From assembly GCA_015661535.1 (NCBI GenBank), contig DQVY01000275.1, positions 1 to 15,806 of the forward strand: DNA of 15,806 nt. Direction: 5' to 3'. Shown here in pieces: positions 1 to 6,273 of the stretch (within the stretch, counting starts at the first letter, position 1; every line of letters begins with the position of its first letter). Source of the DNA: Sulfurovum sp. Its GTDB lineage: Bacteria; Campylobacterota; Campylobacteria; Campylobacterales; Sulfurovaceae. The notes under the pieces were generated by a model. The model made no database searches and was not told the DNA's origin. It saw only the letters and a list, made by a program, of their open reading frames with translations. The position numbers and the translations under genes were made by a program.

Positions 1-19
1 AACAACTAACAAAGGTTTT

Positions 20-46
20 CATGCTATAGTACTTTACTATAGTATG
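20..46. promoter_or_regulatory. Inverted repeat (candidate operator or hairpin) before the Crp/Fnr gene
   Basis: Two 12-base arms (20-31 and 35-46) are separated by CTT and pair with a single mismatch (G23/T43); the inner 8 bases, CTATAGTA and TACTATAG, match perfectly. The repeat ends in the first G of the likely ribosome binding site GGAG (46-49), six bases before the ATG at 55. It also contains -10-like hexamers (TATAGT 25-30, TACTAT 35-40). A regulator bound here, perhaps the adjacent protein itself, would block the promoter; folded as RNA, it could partly mask the ribosome binding site. It is not the classical Crp (TGTGA-N6-TCACA) or Fnr (TTGAT-N4-ATCAA) half-site. The repeat is seen directly; its role is inferred. 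Confidence 0.6.
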
Positions 47-54
47 GAGTCACT

Positions 55-666
55 ATGAAACTAAGCTCTTACCCTTTTTTTGACACACTAGAACCTGATG
101 CACTTGCATTTTTAGAACAGCACATCAAACCCATTACAGTACCTAAAAACACACTACTTTTTTACCAAGGCGACATCTGCGAAAACATCTTATGGCTAAC
201 AAACGGAGAAGTAAGACTCTACACACAATCTGACAGCATAGAAGACATCACCCTCTACAACCTAAAAGCAGGAGAACAATGCATCGTCAACACAGCTTCC
301 CTACTCTCACAAACAGAAGCAGTGGCTTCAGCTGAAACACTTACTGACATTGAAGGCTATCTCATCGACGTAGAAAGTGTTAAAAAACTCTCTAAAATGT
401 CAGACATTTACCAAACGTATCTGTTTTCACTCTATCAGTTACGTCTTGAAGAACTGACTTCACTCATCAACGACATCAAGTTTAAACGCTTAGATACACG
501 CATAATAGAGTGGCTTAATAAACAGCCCCACAAAATGATAACTACCACGCATGAAAAACTTGCCTCTGAACTAGGTACATCACGTGTTGTGGTCTCTCGT
601 TTACTTAAAGAGCTAGAAGACAAAGGCGTAGTAGTGCTTCATAGAGGGAAGATAGAACAGGTTTGA
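55..666 (+). CDS. Crp/Fnr-family transcriptional regulator
   Basis: This is a 203-residue DNA-binding regulator of the Crp/Fnr family. Residues about 10-110 form the cyclic-nucleotide-binding-like beta-barrel (LLFYQGD near 34-40, then NGEVRLY), followed by a dimerisation helix at about 112-145. A C-terminal winged helix-turn-helix lies at about 163-203 (HEKLASELGTSRVVVSRLLKEL, then a wing ending HRGKIEQV). Only two cysteines (42 and 76) are present and there is no N-terminal cysteine cluster, so it is not an Fe-S Fnr of the classical type. The barrel lacks an obvious Crp-like cAMP pocket signature, so the ligand is unknown. The ATG at 55 has GGAG five bases upstream. The inverted repeat just before it suggests autoregulation. 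It is transcribed away from the rest of the window's left half; its targets cannot be read from the sequence. Confidence 0.9.
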   Translation: MKLSSYPFFDTLEPDALAFLEQHIKPITVPKNTLLFYQGDICENILWLTNGEVRLYTQSDSIEDITLYNLKAGEQCIVNTASLLSQTEAVASAETLTDIEGYLIDVESVKKLSKMSDIYQTYLFSLYQLRLEELTSLINDIKFKRLDTRIIEWLNKQPHKMITTTHEKLASELGTSRVVVSRLLKELEDKGVVVLHRGKIEQV

Positions 667-784
667 TTGAGGTGAAATTGCGTTAGTGATTAGAATTGGC
701 GTAGGATTAGGAGTTAGAAAAATAAATATGAAATTTGGTTCAGTTAGCTTGTATTGACGTTGTAGTGGGGGTTAAAGGTTATGA

Positions 785-859
785 TGGCTCCGGCACGAGG
801 ATTCGAACCTCGGACCAAATGATTAACAGTCATCTACTCTACCGCTGAGCTATGCCGGA
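785..859 (-). tRNA. tRNA-Asn (anticodon GTT)
   Basis: Read on the minus strand, the sequence folds into a full cloverleaf. The acceptor TCCGGCA (859-853) pairs with TGCCGGA (795-789). The D-arm contains GCTCAGCGGTAGAG. The anticodon stem GATGA/TCATT encloses the loop CTGTTAA, with anticodon GTT at 827-825. The T-arm is CGAGG-TTCGAAT-CCTCG. The discriminator is G (788) and the CCA end is encoded (787-785). It is a single tRNA gene with its own promoter at 899-927. No clear terminator hairpin is visible downstream in 667-784, a 118-base stretch in which nothing else was recognised. Confidence 0.97.
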
Positions 860-898
860 ATGTGCCTGAAATAAGCGAGTGCTTGTTTCGTGGGTGAG

Positions 899-927
899 AT
901 TATAGACAAAAAGACCTTTGATGTCAA
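899..927 (-). promoter_or_regulatory. Consensus sigma-70 promoter for tRNA-Asn
   Basis: On the minus strand a perfect TTGACA (927-922) and a perfect TATAAT (904-899) are separated by exactly 17 bases. Transcription should start near 892, giving a leader of about 33 bases before the mature tRNA 5' end at 859. The promoter begins only 8 bases beyond the stop codon of the radical SAM gene, so tRNA transcription is independent of the upstream gene train, although read-through from that train is possible. Confidence 0.85.
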
Positions 928-934
928 GGGTATT

Positions 935-1846
935 TTAGGCTTTTTTGTAAAATTCTACGCCATTTGTCAAAACAGCTTTAATTTTCTGCTCATTTAGAAG
1001 CTTTTCAGCCCTTTTTTGACTCTCTGTATCAAAAAGTGCGTCAATATCTTCTTGGGTTAAAGGACGTTTTGACAAGGTATCCAATATCTCTTCTTCACTA
1101 TAGGCAGAGGCAGAGATCTCTGCTTTTTTACGAGAAGCGATGTACACGGGTAAGCTGGCATCAAAAAGGTGGCTTATTTTGAGTAGTGTTTCATAGTCTA
1201 CTGCCTGAACAGCATATGAAGGTGGTCTGTCGATACTGGAGATGTCTATACGTGTGGGCTTTAGTTTTAGTAAAAATGCATTCAGTTTTTCTATCTCTTC
1301 GACTGAGTCATTCAACGTTTTCACGATGAGTATCTCTATAATAAGCGGGCCATCATAACGTTTTTTAAATGCCAACATCCCTGCTTTGATGTTTTCAACC
1401 TCAATACCGGAGTGAGAACGGTCCAGTTTTTCCAAACACTTTTGCGTAGCACAGTCTAATGAAAGTTTCACTTCATCAAGTTTCACTAATGCATCTTGTA
1501 TGTTGACATCATCTATGTTTGCAGCATTGCTGAGTATGAGTGTTTTTGTCTTGCCTTTGAAGGTATTGATCTCGTCTATGAGGTCTGAGAGATGCGGATA
1601 GAGTGTCGGTTCTCCATTTGCCGTAAGCGTGATAAAGTCTATGTCACTATGCTCTTTGAGCGCATCCTTAATGGCAGAGACTATCTCAGGTACCGGCACT
1701 ACATCCGTATAACTGTCCATCGTTTTTGCAGGTGCAAGTTCGCAGTACAAACAGTCAAAGTTACACTGTTTAAGGCCGGGACTAAGATCTACACCTAGAG
1801 ACTTTCCAAAACGACGCGATTGAATAGGACCGAAGATGATGCTCAT
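935..1846 (-). CDS. Radical SAM protein (COG0731-like, wyosine-synthase-related)
   Basis: This 303-residue radical S-adenosylmethionine enzyme carries the [4Fe-4S]-binding CxxxCxxC motif at Cys28, Cys32 and Cys35 (CNFDCLYC). It has the family's N-terminal signature FGPIQSRRFGKSLGVDLSPG and a SAM-binding NGEPTL (GEP) motif near residue 86. The C-terminal ~60 residues look like a small winged-helix domain. Such proteins are related by sequence to archaeal/eukaryotic tRNA wyosine synthases, but the bacterial versions have no established substrate, so a tRNA-related role is only a suggestion. Its ATG overlaps the stop of the upstream HD gene in an ATGA arrangement (1843-1846), implying translational coupling. 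It is the last gene of the minus-strand train. Confidence 0.88.
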   Translation of the reverse strand: MSIIFGPIQSRRFGKSLGVDLSPGLKQCNFDCLYCELAPAKTMDSYTDVVPVPEIVSAIKDALKEHSDIDFITLTANGEPTLYPHLSDLIDEINTFKGKTKTLILSNAANIDDVNIQDALVKLDEVKLSLDCATQKCLEKLDRSHSGIEVENIKAGMLAFKKRYDGPLIIEILIVKTLNDSVEEIEKLNAFLLKLKPTRIDISSIDRPPSYAVQAVDYETLLKISHLFDASLPVYIASRKKAEISASAYSEEEILDTLSKRPLTQEDIDALFDTESQKRAEKLLNEQKIKAVLTNGVEFYKKA

Positions 1847-3228
1847 ACTTTTACTCTCTTTTCATATTTTTCTAATTTTTTTTCAAAAGCTGCGACAGAA
1901 TATTTTTCTATCAATTTCTCAGCCTTTTCTACTTTATGACCTAATTTCTCTTCAAACTTTAAGAGCTGTATCTTTTTATAGAGTTCCATGATCTTTAAAT
2001 TGGTCAATCCGCCAAGGAAATTACGCATGAGTTTAAGCTTTTCTTCCAAATAGTTCGCCTCAGTTTTATCTAAAACTTCTAAGGCATTTTTGTAGCTGTG
2101 ACTGTCTATAAGTGCTACGTCAAAATCTTTGTTTATAAAATAATCTGCCACTGTCACAAAATAGTGGTTAAAAGGTTTTTTGATATTGTTTACCTTTTTT
2201 GAACCCCAAATGTACTTGGCAGCTATTTTGTTAAACTCTCGTCTAAGCAGTTCAAGTTCTTCATTCACTGCAAGCAGTTTGGCATCTTGGGTTAAATGAA
2301 AGTTTCGGTTAAACGCCATAGAGATACTGTTCATCACATTTTGAAACTCTGTTTTAGCATTACTTGAACGGTTCAGCAATGCGATGAGCAGATCTTTTAC
2401 TTTCATCTTGTCATAATGTACTGCTTCATAACCAGAAATTTCCAAGGTTTTCAATGTCACGAATTTACGTAGATCTTTCACTCGAATTTCAGAAGTGATA
2501 CTACGTAGAAGTATCTCTTTCAGTTTCTCTTTGCTGTAAATGTTAAGGGAGTCGATGATGTCTGTCACACGGTAACGGTTTTCATCGGCCAGATCCATAG
2601 CTTGACACAAGATGGTTTTGTGCTGTGTATTTTTGATGACTATGCCTTTAGATGCCAAATACTTCTCTTCTGTTTCAATGGCATTTTGAAGATAATTTTT
2701 TAAGTACCTATATTCAGGATATTCATCAAGTTCGCAGAGACGTTTAAGGAGTGAAGCATAGGCATAATGTTGCACATCTTCAGGGAGATTGTCATAAAAA
2801 CCGTACTTTTCTATACGTCTGAAGTTGTTCAGGTTGGCATTGAAACGGATAGGGTGTTTGAGTGAAACAGATGCTTCCAAAAGCAACCTGTCTAGGATCA
2901 CTTCTCCGTCGTGAGAAAAAGCAGTATGCCCGATGTCATGTAAAAGACCTACGATCTTGGCAATGTTAAAAAAGTTTAAATCCACATCATCACCAAGTTC
3001 ACGACTCAAATGATTGAGTATATACTCCGTGCTAAGCCCAACTTCTATTGAGTGAGAATAACGGTTACGTATACTGTCTTTGGTCTTTTTGGAAATATAC
3101 ATAGGAATGTCTTTAAGCCGGACAAAGATCTTATGTCCAACGATCGCCATTTCACACTCTTCTACTGCGAGAAACACCTTTGGTGAGCGTTCAGCATTCA
3201 GAGTTAAGGGCTCAAGGTCTTTGTGCAT
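1843..3228 (-). CDS. HD-domain protein, dGTPase-like
   Basis: This 461-residue protein resembles deoxyguanosinetriphosphate triphosphohydrolases, which split dNTPs to deoxynucleoside and triphosphate. Family landmarks run in order: FVRLKD (35-40, the FRRL region), RYSHSIEVG (56-64, metal ligand His59), LLHDIGHTAFSHDGE (95-109, the HD pair at 97-98), FNANLNNFRRI (the FxxNAxxxR region, about 129-139) and DLADENRYRVTDIIDSL (212-228, second metal Asp). The C-terminal half is lysine-rich and helical. The nucleotide specificity is not readable. The ATG at 3228 lies inside the 3' end of the preceding four-helix-bundle gene (17-base overlap) and has a good AAGGA site, so this start is well supported. 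However, residues 1-14 come from the inverted-repeat element; an alternative or ancestral start is Met27 (codon at 3150). Confidence 0.83.
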   Translation of the reverse strand: MHKDLEPLTLNAERSPKVFLAVEECEMAIVGHKIFVRLKDIPMYISKKTKDSIRNRYSHSIEVGLSTEYILNHLSRELGDDVDLNFFNIAKIVGLLHDIGHTAFSHDGEVILDRLLLEASVSLKHPIRFNANLNNFRRIEKYGFYDNLPEDVQHYAYASLLKRLCELDEYPEYRYLKNYLQNAIETEEKYLASKGIVIKNTQHKTILCQAMDLADENRYRVTDIIDSLNIYSKEKLKEILLRSITSEIRVKDLRKFVTLKTLEISGYEAVHYDKMKVKDLLIALLNRSSNAKTEFQNVMNSISMAFNRNFHLTQDAKLLAVNEELELLRREFNKIAAKYIWGSKKVNNIKKPFNHYFVTVADYFINKDFDVALIDSHSYKNALEVLDKTEANYLEEKLKLMRNFLGGLTNLKIMELYKKIQLLKFEEKLGHKVEKAEKLIEKYSVAAFEKKLEKYEKRVKV

Positions 3229-3559
3229 AGCTTTTCCTTAGTGCGTTGAGCATTCTTAGAATTTCATTGATCTTTTTGATCCATGCCATGCCTGTAATCT
3301 TTTCAATGTATGCAATTTCAATACCGATATAAATTTGTGTGATGAGTTCTGCACTTGAGCCTTGTGCAATATTAATAAAACGTGCTTTATCTTTATCTGA
3401 TTCTTGTTCTACACCTTCTGCAATATTACTTGCAATAGAAAGTGAAGATCTTGTAATTTGGTCTTTAAACCCATAATCTTGTGAAGATCCAAAAGCTTTA
3501 TACACCTCAACGGATAAACGGCCACTGCGCTTCCACACATTAAGTCTTTCACATCTCAT
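3212..3559 (-). CDS. Four-helix-bundle protein (23S rRNA intervening-sequence / bAvd type)
   Basis: This 115-residue protein belongs to the four-helix-bundle family first found in 23S rRNA intervening sequences and related to the Avd accessory protein of diversity-generating retroelements. The family pattern is clear: WKRSGRLSVEVYKAF near the N-terminus, then YGFKDQITRSSLSIASNIAEG, a DKARFINIAQGSSAELITQ segment, and a final helix ending LRMLNALRK. Residues are basic and amphipathic, and no catalytic motif is visible. The label 'S23 ribosomal protein' seen in databases is historical and misleading. Here it sits alone within an operon, between hemE and the HD gene, inside 17-bp inverted repeats. 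Its ATG has AAAGG about 10 bases upstream. Its end overlaps the HD start by 17 bases. Family solo genes have no established function. Confidence 0.87.
   Translation of the reverse strand: MRCERLNVWKRSGRLSVEVYKAFGSSQDYGFKDQITRSSLSIASNIAEGVEQESDKDKARFINIAQGSSAELITQIYIGIEIAYIEKITGMAWIKKINEILRMLNALRKSYAQRP
3235..3240 (-). promoter_or_regulatory. Ribosome binding site deciding the HD-gene start
   Basis: On the minus strand TAAGGA (3240-3235) lies six bases before the ATG at 3228-3226. It is inside the coding region of the four-helix-bundle gene, so the start signals of the HD gene are provided by that gene's 3' end. The best in-frame alternative, Met27 at 3150, has only a weak GAAGAG-like purine run upstream. 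Confidence 0.6.
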
Positions 3560-3607
3560 AATTTATAAACCTTTCTTCTAAACGCTACCTTCTGAATGCT
3601 GAACGCT

Positions 3608-3646
3608 GTGTCAGAGAGTTACTGCTTCGCAGAAACTCTCTGACAC
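3608..3646. other. Strong hairpin spanning the hemE stop codon
   Basis: The arms GTGTCAGAGAGTT (3608-3620) and AACTCTCTGACAC (3634-3646) pair perfectly over 13 bp. After one A/A mismatch the inner CTGC (3622-3625) and GCAG (3629-3632) pair around a TTC loop. The hemE stop codon (3621-3619) is inside the stem and the outer end abuts the inverted-repeat arm at 3591-3607. No T-tract follows on either strand, so it is not a textbook intrinsic terminator. It could be a processing or mRNA-stabilising structure, or a weak attenuator between hemE and the downstream genes. Confidence 0.65.
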
Positions 3647-4668
3647 TCTTTGACAAAGTGTTTTGCATGTTCTACCGGTACATCAGGAAGAATCCCGTGT
3701 CCAAGGTTAAAGAGATGTCTTTCCCCGCCCATGATCTTTTGGATGTTTTCTACAGATGCGGTGATAGCTTCTTTGGAGTAGAGTCTGCATGGTTCCATAT
3801 TTCCCTGGAGGACATACTTGTCTCCAAGTTTCTCTTTTGCCATCGCCATAGAGGTCCCCCAGTCTACACCGAAGACATCAAAGTTACCATACACAAGTCC
3901 ACGCTCAATAAACGCAGAAATACCTTTAGGGAACATGATAATAGGCGTATCTGGGTATTTAGATTTAAGATAGTCTGCAATCTCAACCATGTATTTCCAT
4001 GAAAATTCATCGTACATATCTGGTTCAATGGCTGCTGCCCATGAGTCAAATATCTGTACCACATCGATGCCTGACTGGATCTGTTTTTCCATGTAAAGTT
4101 TGACAACTTCTGTAACTTTTGCAAGAATATTATGTAATAACTCAGGATTTGAGTACATCATTTTTTTACAAATATTGTATGTTTTAGTCCCTTGTCCTTC
4201 TATCATATAGGTAGCCAAAGTCCATGGAGCCCCGGTGAAACCAATGAGGGCTATCTCATCGCCTCTTTCGTCTAGCTGTTTACGTAAGAGTTTGATCGTG
4301 TCAAACACATAGGTAAGTTTTGATGCTGCTTCATCACCGCCAATGAGTCTGTCTAGATCTTCTTGTGAAGTTAAAGGGTCAGAGAATTTTGGGCCTTCAC
4401 CTTTTACAAAAGACAAGTCCATGCCCATCTCATCTGGAATGACGAGAATATCTGAGAACAAAATAGCGGCATCTACACCCACAATATCCAGTGGCTGTAT
4501 GGTCACTTCTGCTGCCATTTCAGGGTTATGACAAAGATTTAAAAAATTCCCTGCTTCTGCTCTTACTTTCATATACTCCGGCAGATAACGTCCTGCTTGT
4601 CTCATCATCCATACGGGTGTGTATGGTGTCTCTTTTCCTAAACAGGCATCTACAAATATTTTTGACAT
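3619..4668 (-). CDS. hemE: Uroporphyrinogen decarboxylase
   Basis: This cytosolic enzyme of haem biosynthesis removes four carboxyl groups from uroporphyrinogen III to give coproporphyrinogen III. At 349 residues it has the usual full length. The N-terminal signature PVWMMRQAGRYLPEY (18-32) carries the substrate-binding arginines Arg23 and Arg27. The catalytic Asp is in LFSDILV (Asp73), the conserved Tyr is in TYMIEGQG (Tyr154), and NLGHGILPDVP near the end supplies His324. The start ATG shares one base with the stop of the preceding YqhA-family gene (TAATG, 4666-4670), so translation is probably coupled. The last eight codons and the stop lie in a strong hairpin (3608-3646). The gene is intact. 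Confidence 0.97.
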   Translation of the reverse strand: MSKIFVDACLGKETPYTPVWMMRQAGRYLPEYMKVRAEAGNFLNLCHNPEMAAEVTIQPLDIVGVDAAILFSDILVIPDEMGMDLSFVKGEGPKFSDPLTSQEDLDRLIGGDEAASKLTYVFDTIKLLRKQLDERGDEIALIGFTGAPWTLATYMIEGQGTKTYNICKKMMYSNPELLHNILAKVTEVVKLYMEKQIQSGIDVVQIFDSWAAAIEPDMYDEFSWKYMVEIADYLKSKYPDTPIIMFPKGISAFIERGLVYGNFDVFGVDWGTSMAMAKEKLGDKYVLQGNMEPCRLYSKEAITASVENIQKIMGGERHLFNLGHGILPDVPVEHAKHFVKECQRVSAKQ

Positions 4669-5234
4669 TAATGTTTCCCTACTTTACTTAAAAAACTAAG
4701 TCCAACAGCCAGTGCTGTAATGGACAACGCAAAATAAAACATCTCCAAAGGTGTTGTAAACTCTGTGTGTAATACCCTTTGAAAAAAGTTGACCACCAAA
4801 ACCATAACAATGACTTTGGCTATTTTATCTTTGAGTTGATCTAGATCATGAATCGCCAATAGTTTAGATCCATTTTTACCTTGAGCTTGGTCTATATTAG
4901 AAATAAACAACTCATAGAGCCCAAAAGAGAAAATAAACATTACAACAGCTATCAAATAAAGATCAACCGCCCCAATAATACCTGCTACCACATCTTCATG
5001 AAAACGTTCAGGATGAGGTATGGCATGTGTAACCACTTGAAAAGAAGTTACGGCAACTTGCCAAATATCCATAGACGCTACAATAAAAAGTATAATTGCC
5101 CCAAGTAAACCAAAGACAACAGCCAAAATAACAATAAAACGACTGTTCCAAATAGCACCTTCAAATAAAGTTTCTAAAATACTGCTATGGTTAGCATCAT
5201 GTTCCTGATTCTCTTGAATTTCTTTGTCTGTCAT
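4668..5234 (-). CDS. YqhA-family (UPF0114) inner-membrane protein
   Basis: This 188-residue integral membrane protein matches the YqhA/UPF0114 family, whose function is not established. Four hydrophobic segments are visible at about 33-54, 84-108, 138-155 and 164-182. A polar, acidic N-terminus precedes FEGAIWNSRFIVILAVV, the family's typical opening. A soluble loop at about 110-137 (ISNIDQAQGKNGSKLLAIHDLDQLKDK) separates helices 2 and 3. The ATG follows the asd stop by a single base, and its own stop overlaps the hemE start by one base. It is therefore almost certainly co-transcribed with asd and hemE, though no functional link to either is evident. Confidence 0.85.
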   Translation of the reverse strand: MTDKEIQENQEHDANHSSILETLFEGAIWNSRFIVILAVVFGLLGAIILFIVASMDIWQVAVTSFQVVTHAIPHPERFHEDVVAGIIGAVDLYLIAVVMFIFSFGLYELFISNIDQAQGKNGSKLLAIHDLDQLKDKIAKVIVMVLVVNFFQRVLHTEFTTPLEMFYFALSITALAVGLSFLSKVGKH

Positions 5235-5235
5235 A

Positions 5236-6273
5236 CTATATTACCTCTAACTTGATCCATTTTTGTGCAATACGCACAGCATTAGTCGCTGCCCCAACTC
5301 TTACCTGGTCAGCCACACCCCAAAGATGTAAAATGTTGTCTGAAAAGAGATCTTTTCTTATACGTCCTACATAGGTCTCATCTGTATCTGTAGCAATGAT
5401 CGGCATCGGGTATTCATTTTTAGACATATCATCGATGACCGTGACATTTTCAAAATCATTAAGGACTTCTCTTACCTTATCCACATTGACATTTACATCA
5501 TTTTCAAATGTGATTGTAATAGACTCAGAATGAGAGCGCAGTACCGGTACACGTACACAGGTTGCAGACAAGGCAAAGTCTGTTCCCATGATCTTGGCTG
5601 TTTCATTCACCATTTTCATCTCTTCTTTGGTGTAACCGTTCTCTTGCGGGACATCAATATGAGGAATGACATTTAAAGCGATCTGATGTGCAAAGGCTTC
5701 CACTTTTGCATCATCAAGTTTAAATTCAAAAAATGCCTGCATCTGCCTTACCAGCTCTTCCATTCCCTGCTTGCCTGCACCGGAAACAGCCTGATACGTA
5801 CTCACATCTACTCTTTTGATACCATAAAGATCATGCAGAGGCTTAAGTAACTGTACCATTTGGATCGTAGAACAGTTAGGGTTTGCAATGATGCCGGTAT
5901 CTTCCCAGAGTTCGATATCTTGCGGATTTACTTCAGGTACTACCAAAGGCACTTTGGGATCCATTCTGAAATGAGATGTGTTGTCTATGACCACAGCTCC
6001 GGATTCAACTGCATACTTTGCAAAATGTGCAGAGATGCTTCCCCCTGCCGAAAAGAACGCAATATCTATCTCTCTGTCTATAAACACTTCTTCCGTCAAT
6101 TCTTCTATCTTGTAACTTTTTCCTTGACACTCTACCTCTAAACCCACAGATTTTGCAGAGGCTAAAGGAAGAAGGTTTCCTACAGGGAACGCTACTTCAT
6201 CAAGCACTCTAAAAATCTCTTCACCTACAGCACCGGATGCACCAACTACTGCTATGTTATATGTTTTTCCCAC
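5236..6273 (-). CDS. asd: Aspartate-semialdehyde dehydrogenase
   Basis: This NADPH-dependent enzyme reduces beta-aspartyl phosphate to aspartate semialdehyde, the branch point to lysine/diaminopimelate, methionine and threonine. The 345-residue protein has the N-terminal nucleotide-binding loop VVGASGAVG (9-17), FFSAGGSIS (73-81), the catalytic cysteine in NPNCSTIQM (Cys134), and a downstream YQAVSGAGKQGMEEL segment typical of bacterial Asd. The start codon is GTG (6273-6271) and overlaps the gyrA stop in TAGTG. The translation begins exactly where the family begins, so GTG is the likely true start. An AGGG purine run in the gyrA tail can act as ribosome binding site. The next gene starts one base after its stop. 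Confidence 0.96.
   Translation of the reverse strand: MGKTYNIAVVGASGAVGEEIFRVLDEVAFPVGNLLPLASAKSVGLEVECQGKSYKIEELTEEVFIDREIDIAFFSAGGSISAHFAKYAVESGAVVIDNTSHFRMDPKVPLVVPEVNPQDIELWEDTGIIANPNCSTIQMVQLLKPLHDLYGIKRVDVSTYQAVSGAGKQGMEELVRQMQAFFEFKLDDAKVEAFAHQIALNVIPHIDVPQENGYTKEEMKMVNETAKIMGTDFALSATCVRVPVLRSHSESITITFENDVNVNVDKVREVLNDFENVTVIDDMSKNEYPMPIIATDTDETYVGRIRKDLFSDNILHLWGVADQVRVGAATNAVRIAQKWIKLEVI

Larger units (their letters stand above)
3186..3607. repeat. Inverted-repeat-bounded unit enclosing a four-helix-bundle gene
   Basis: A 17-base sequence AGCGTTCAGCATTCAGA (3186-3202) recurs as an exact reverse complement at 3591-3607, bounding 422 bp. The only complete gene inside is the four-helix-bundle ORF. 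Pairing stops sharply at both ends of the 17 bases. A third, imperfect copy (GCGTTGAGCATTC, one mismatch over 13) lies at 3243-3255 in the last codons of the enclosed gene. In the minus-strand transcript the arms could form a long-range stem bringing the ends of the unit together. The left arm codes for residues 9-15 of the HD protein; the right arm sits between hemE and the enclosed gene. No transposase and no obvious target-site duplication were seen. Confidence 0.7.

Noticed and set aside
667..784. Degenerate TTAG/ATTAG-rich stretch after the Crp/Fnr gene
   Set aside because: The units are irregular in length and sequence and form no array or hairpin; probably ordinary AT-rich spacer.
3212..3559. 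Naming the four-helix-bundle protein a ribosomal protein (S23)
   Set aside because: The label comes from a historical misnaming of proteins encoded in 23S rRNA intervening sequences; nothing here suggests a ribosome component.
3212..3559. Diversity-generating retroelement (the protein resembles the Avd family)
   Set aside because: No reverse transcriptase, template repeat or variable-repeat target gene is present in the window.
3648..3658. Short palindrome CTTTG-A-CAAAG in the end of hemE
   Set aside because: Five-base arms with a one-base centre are expected by chance and lie in conserved coding sequence.
3864..4124. Minus-strand open frame inside hemE in another frame
   Set aside because: hemE is complete and well conserved across this stretch; the alternative frame has no family features.
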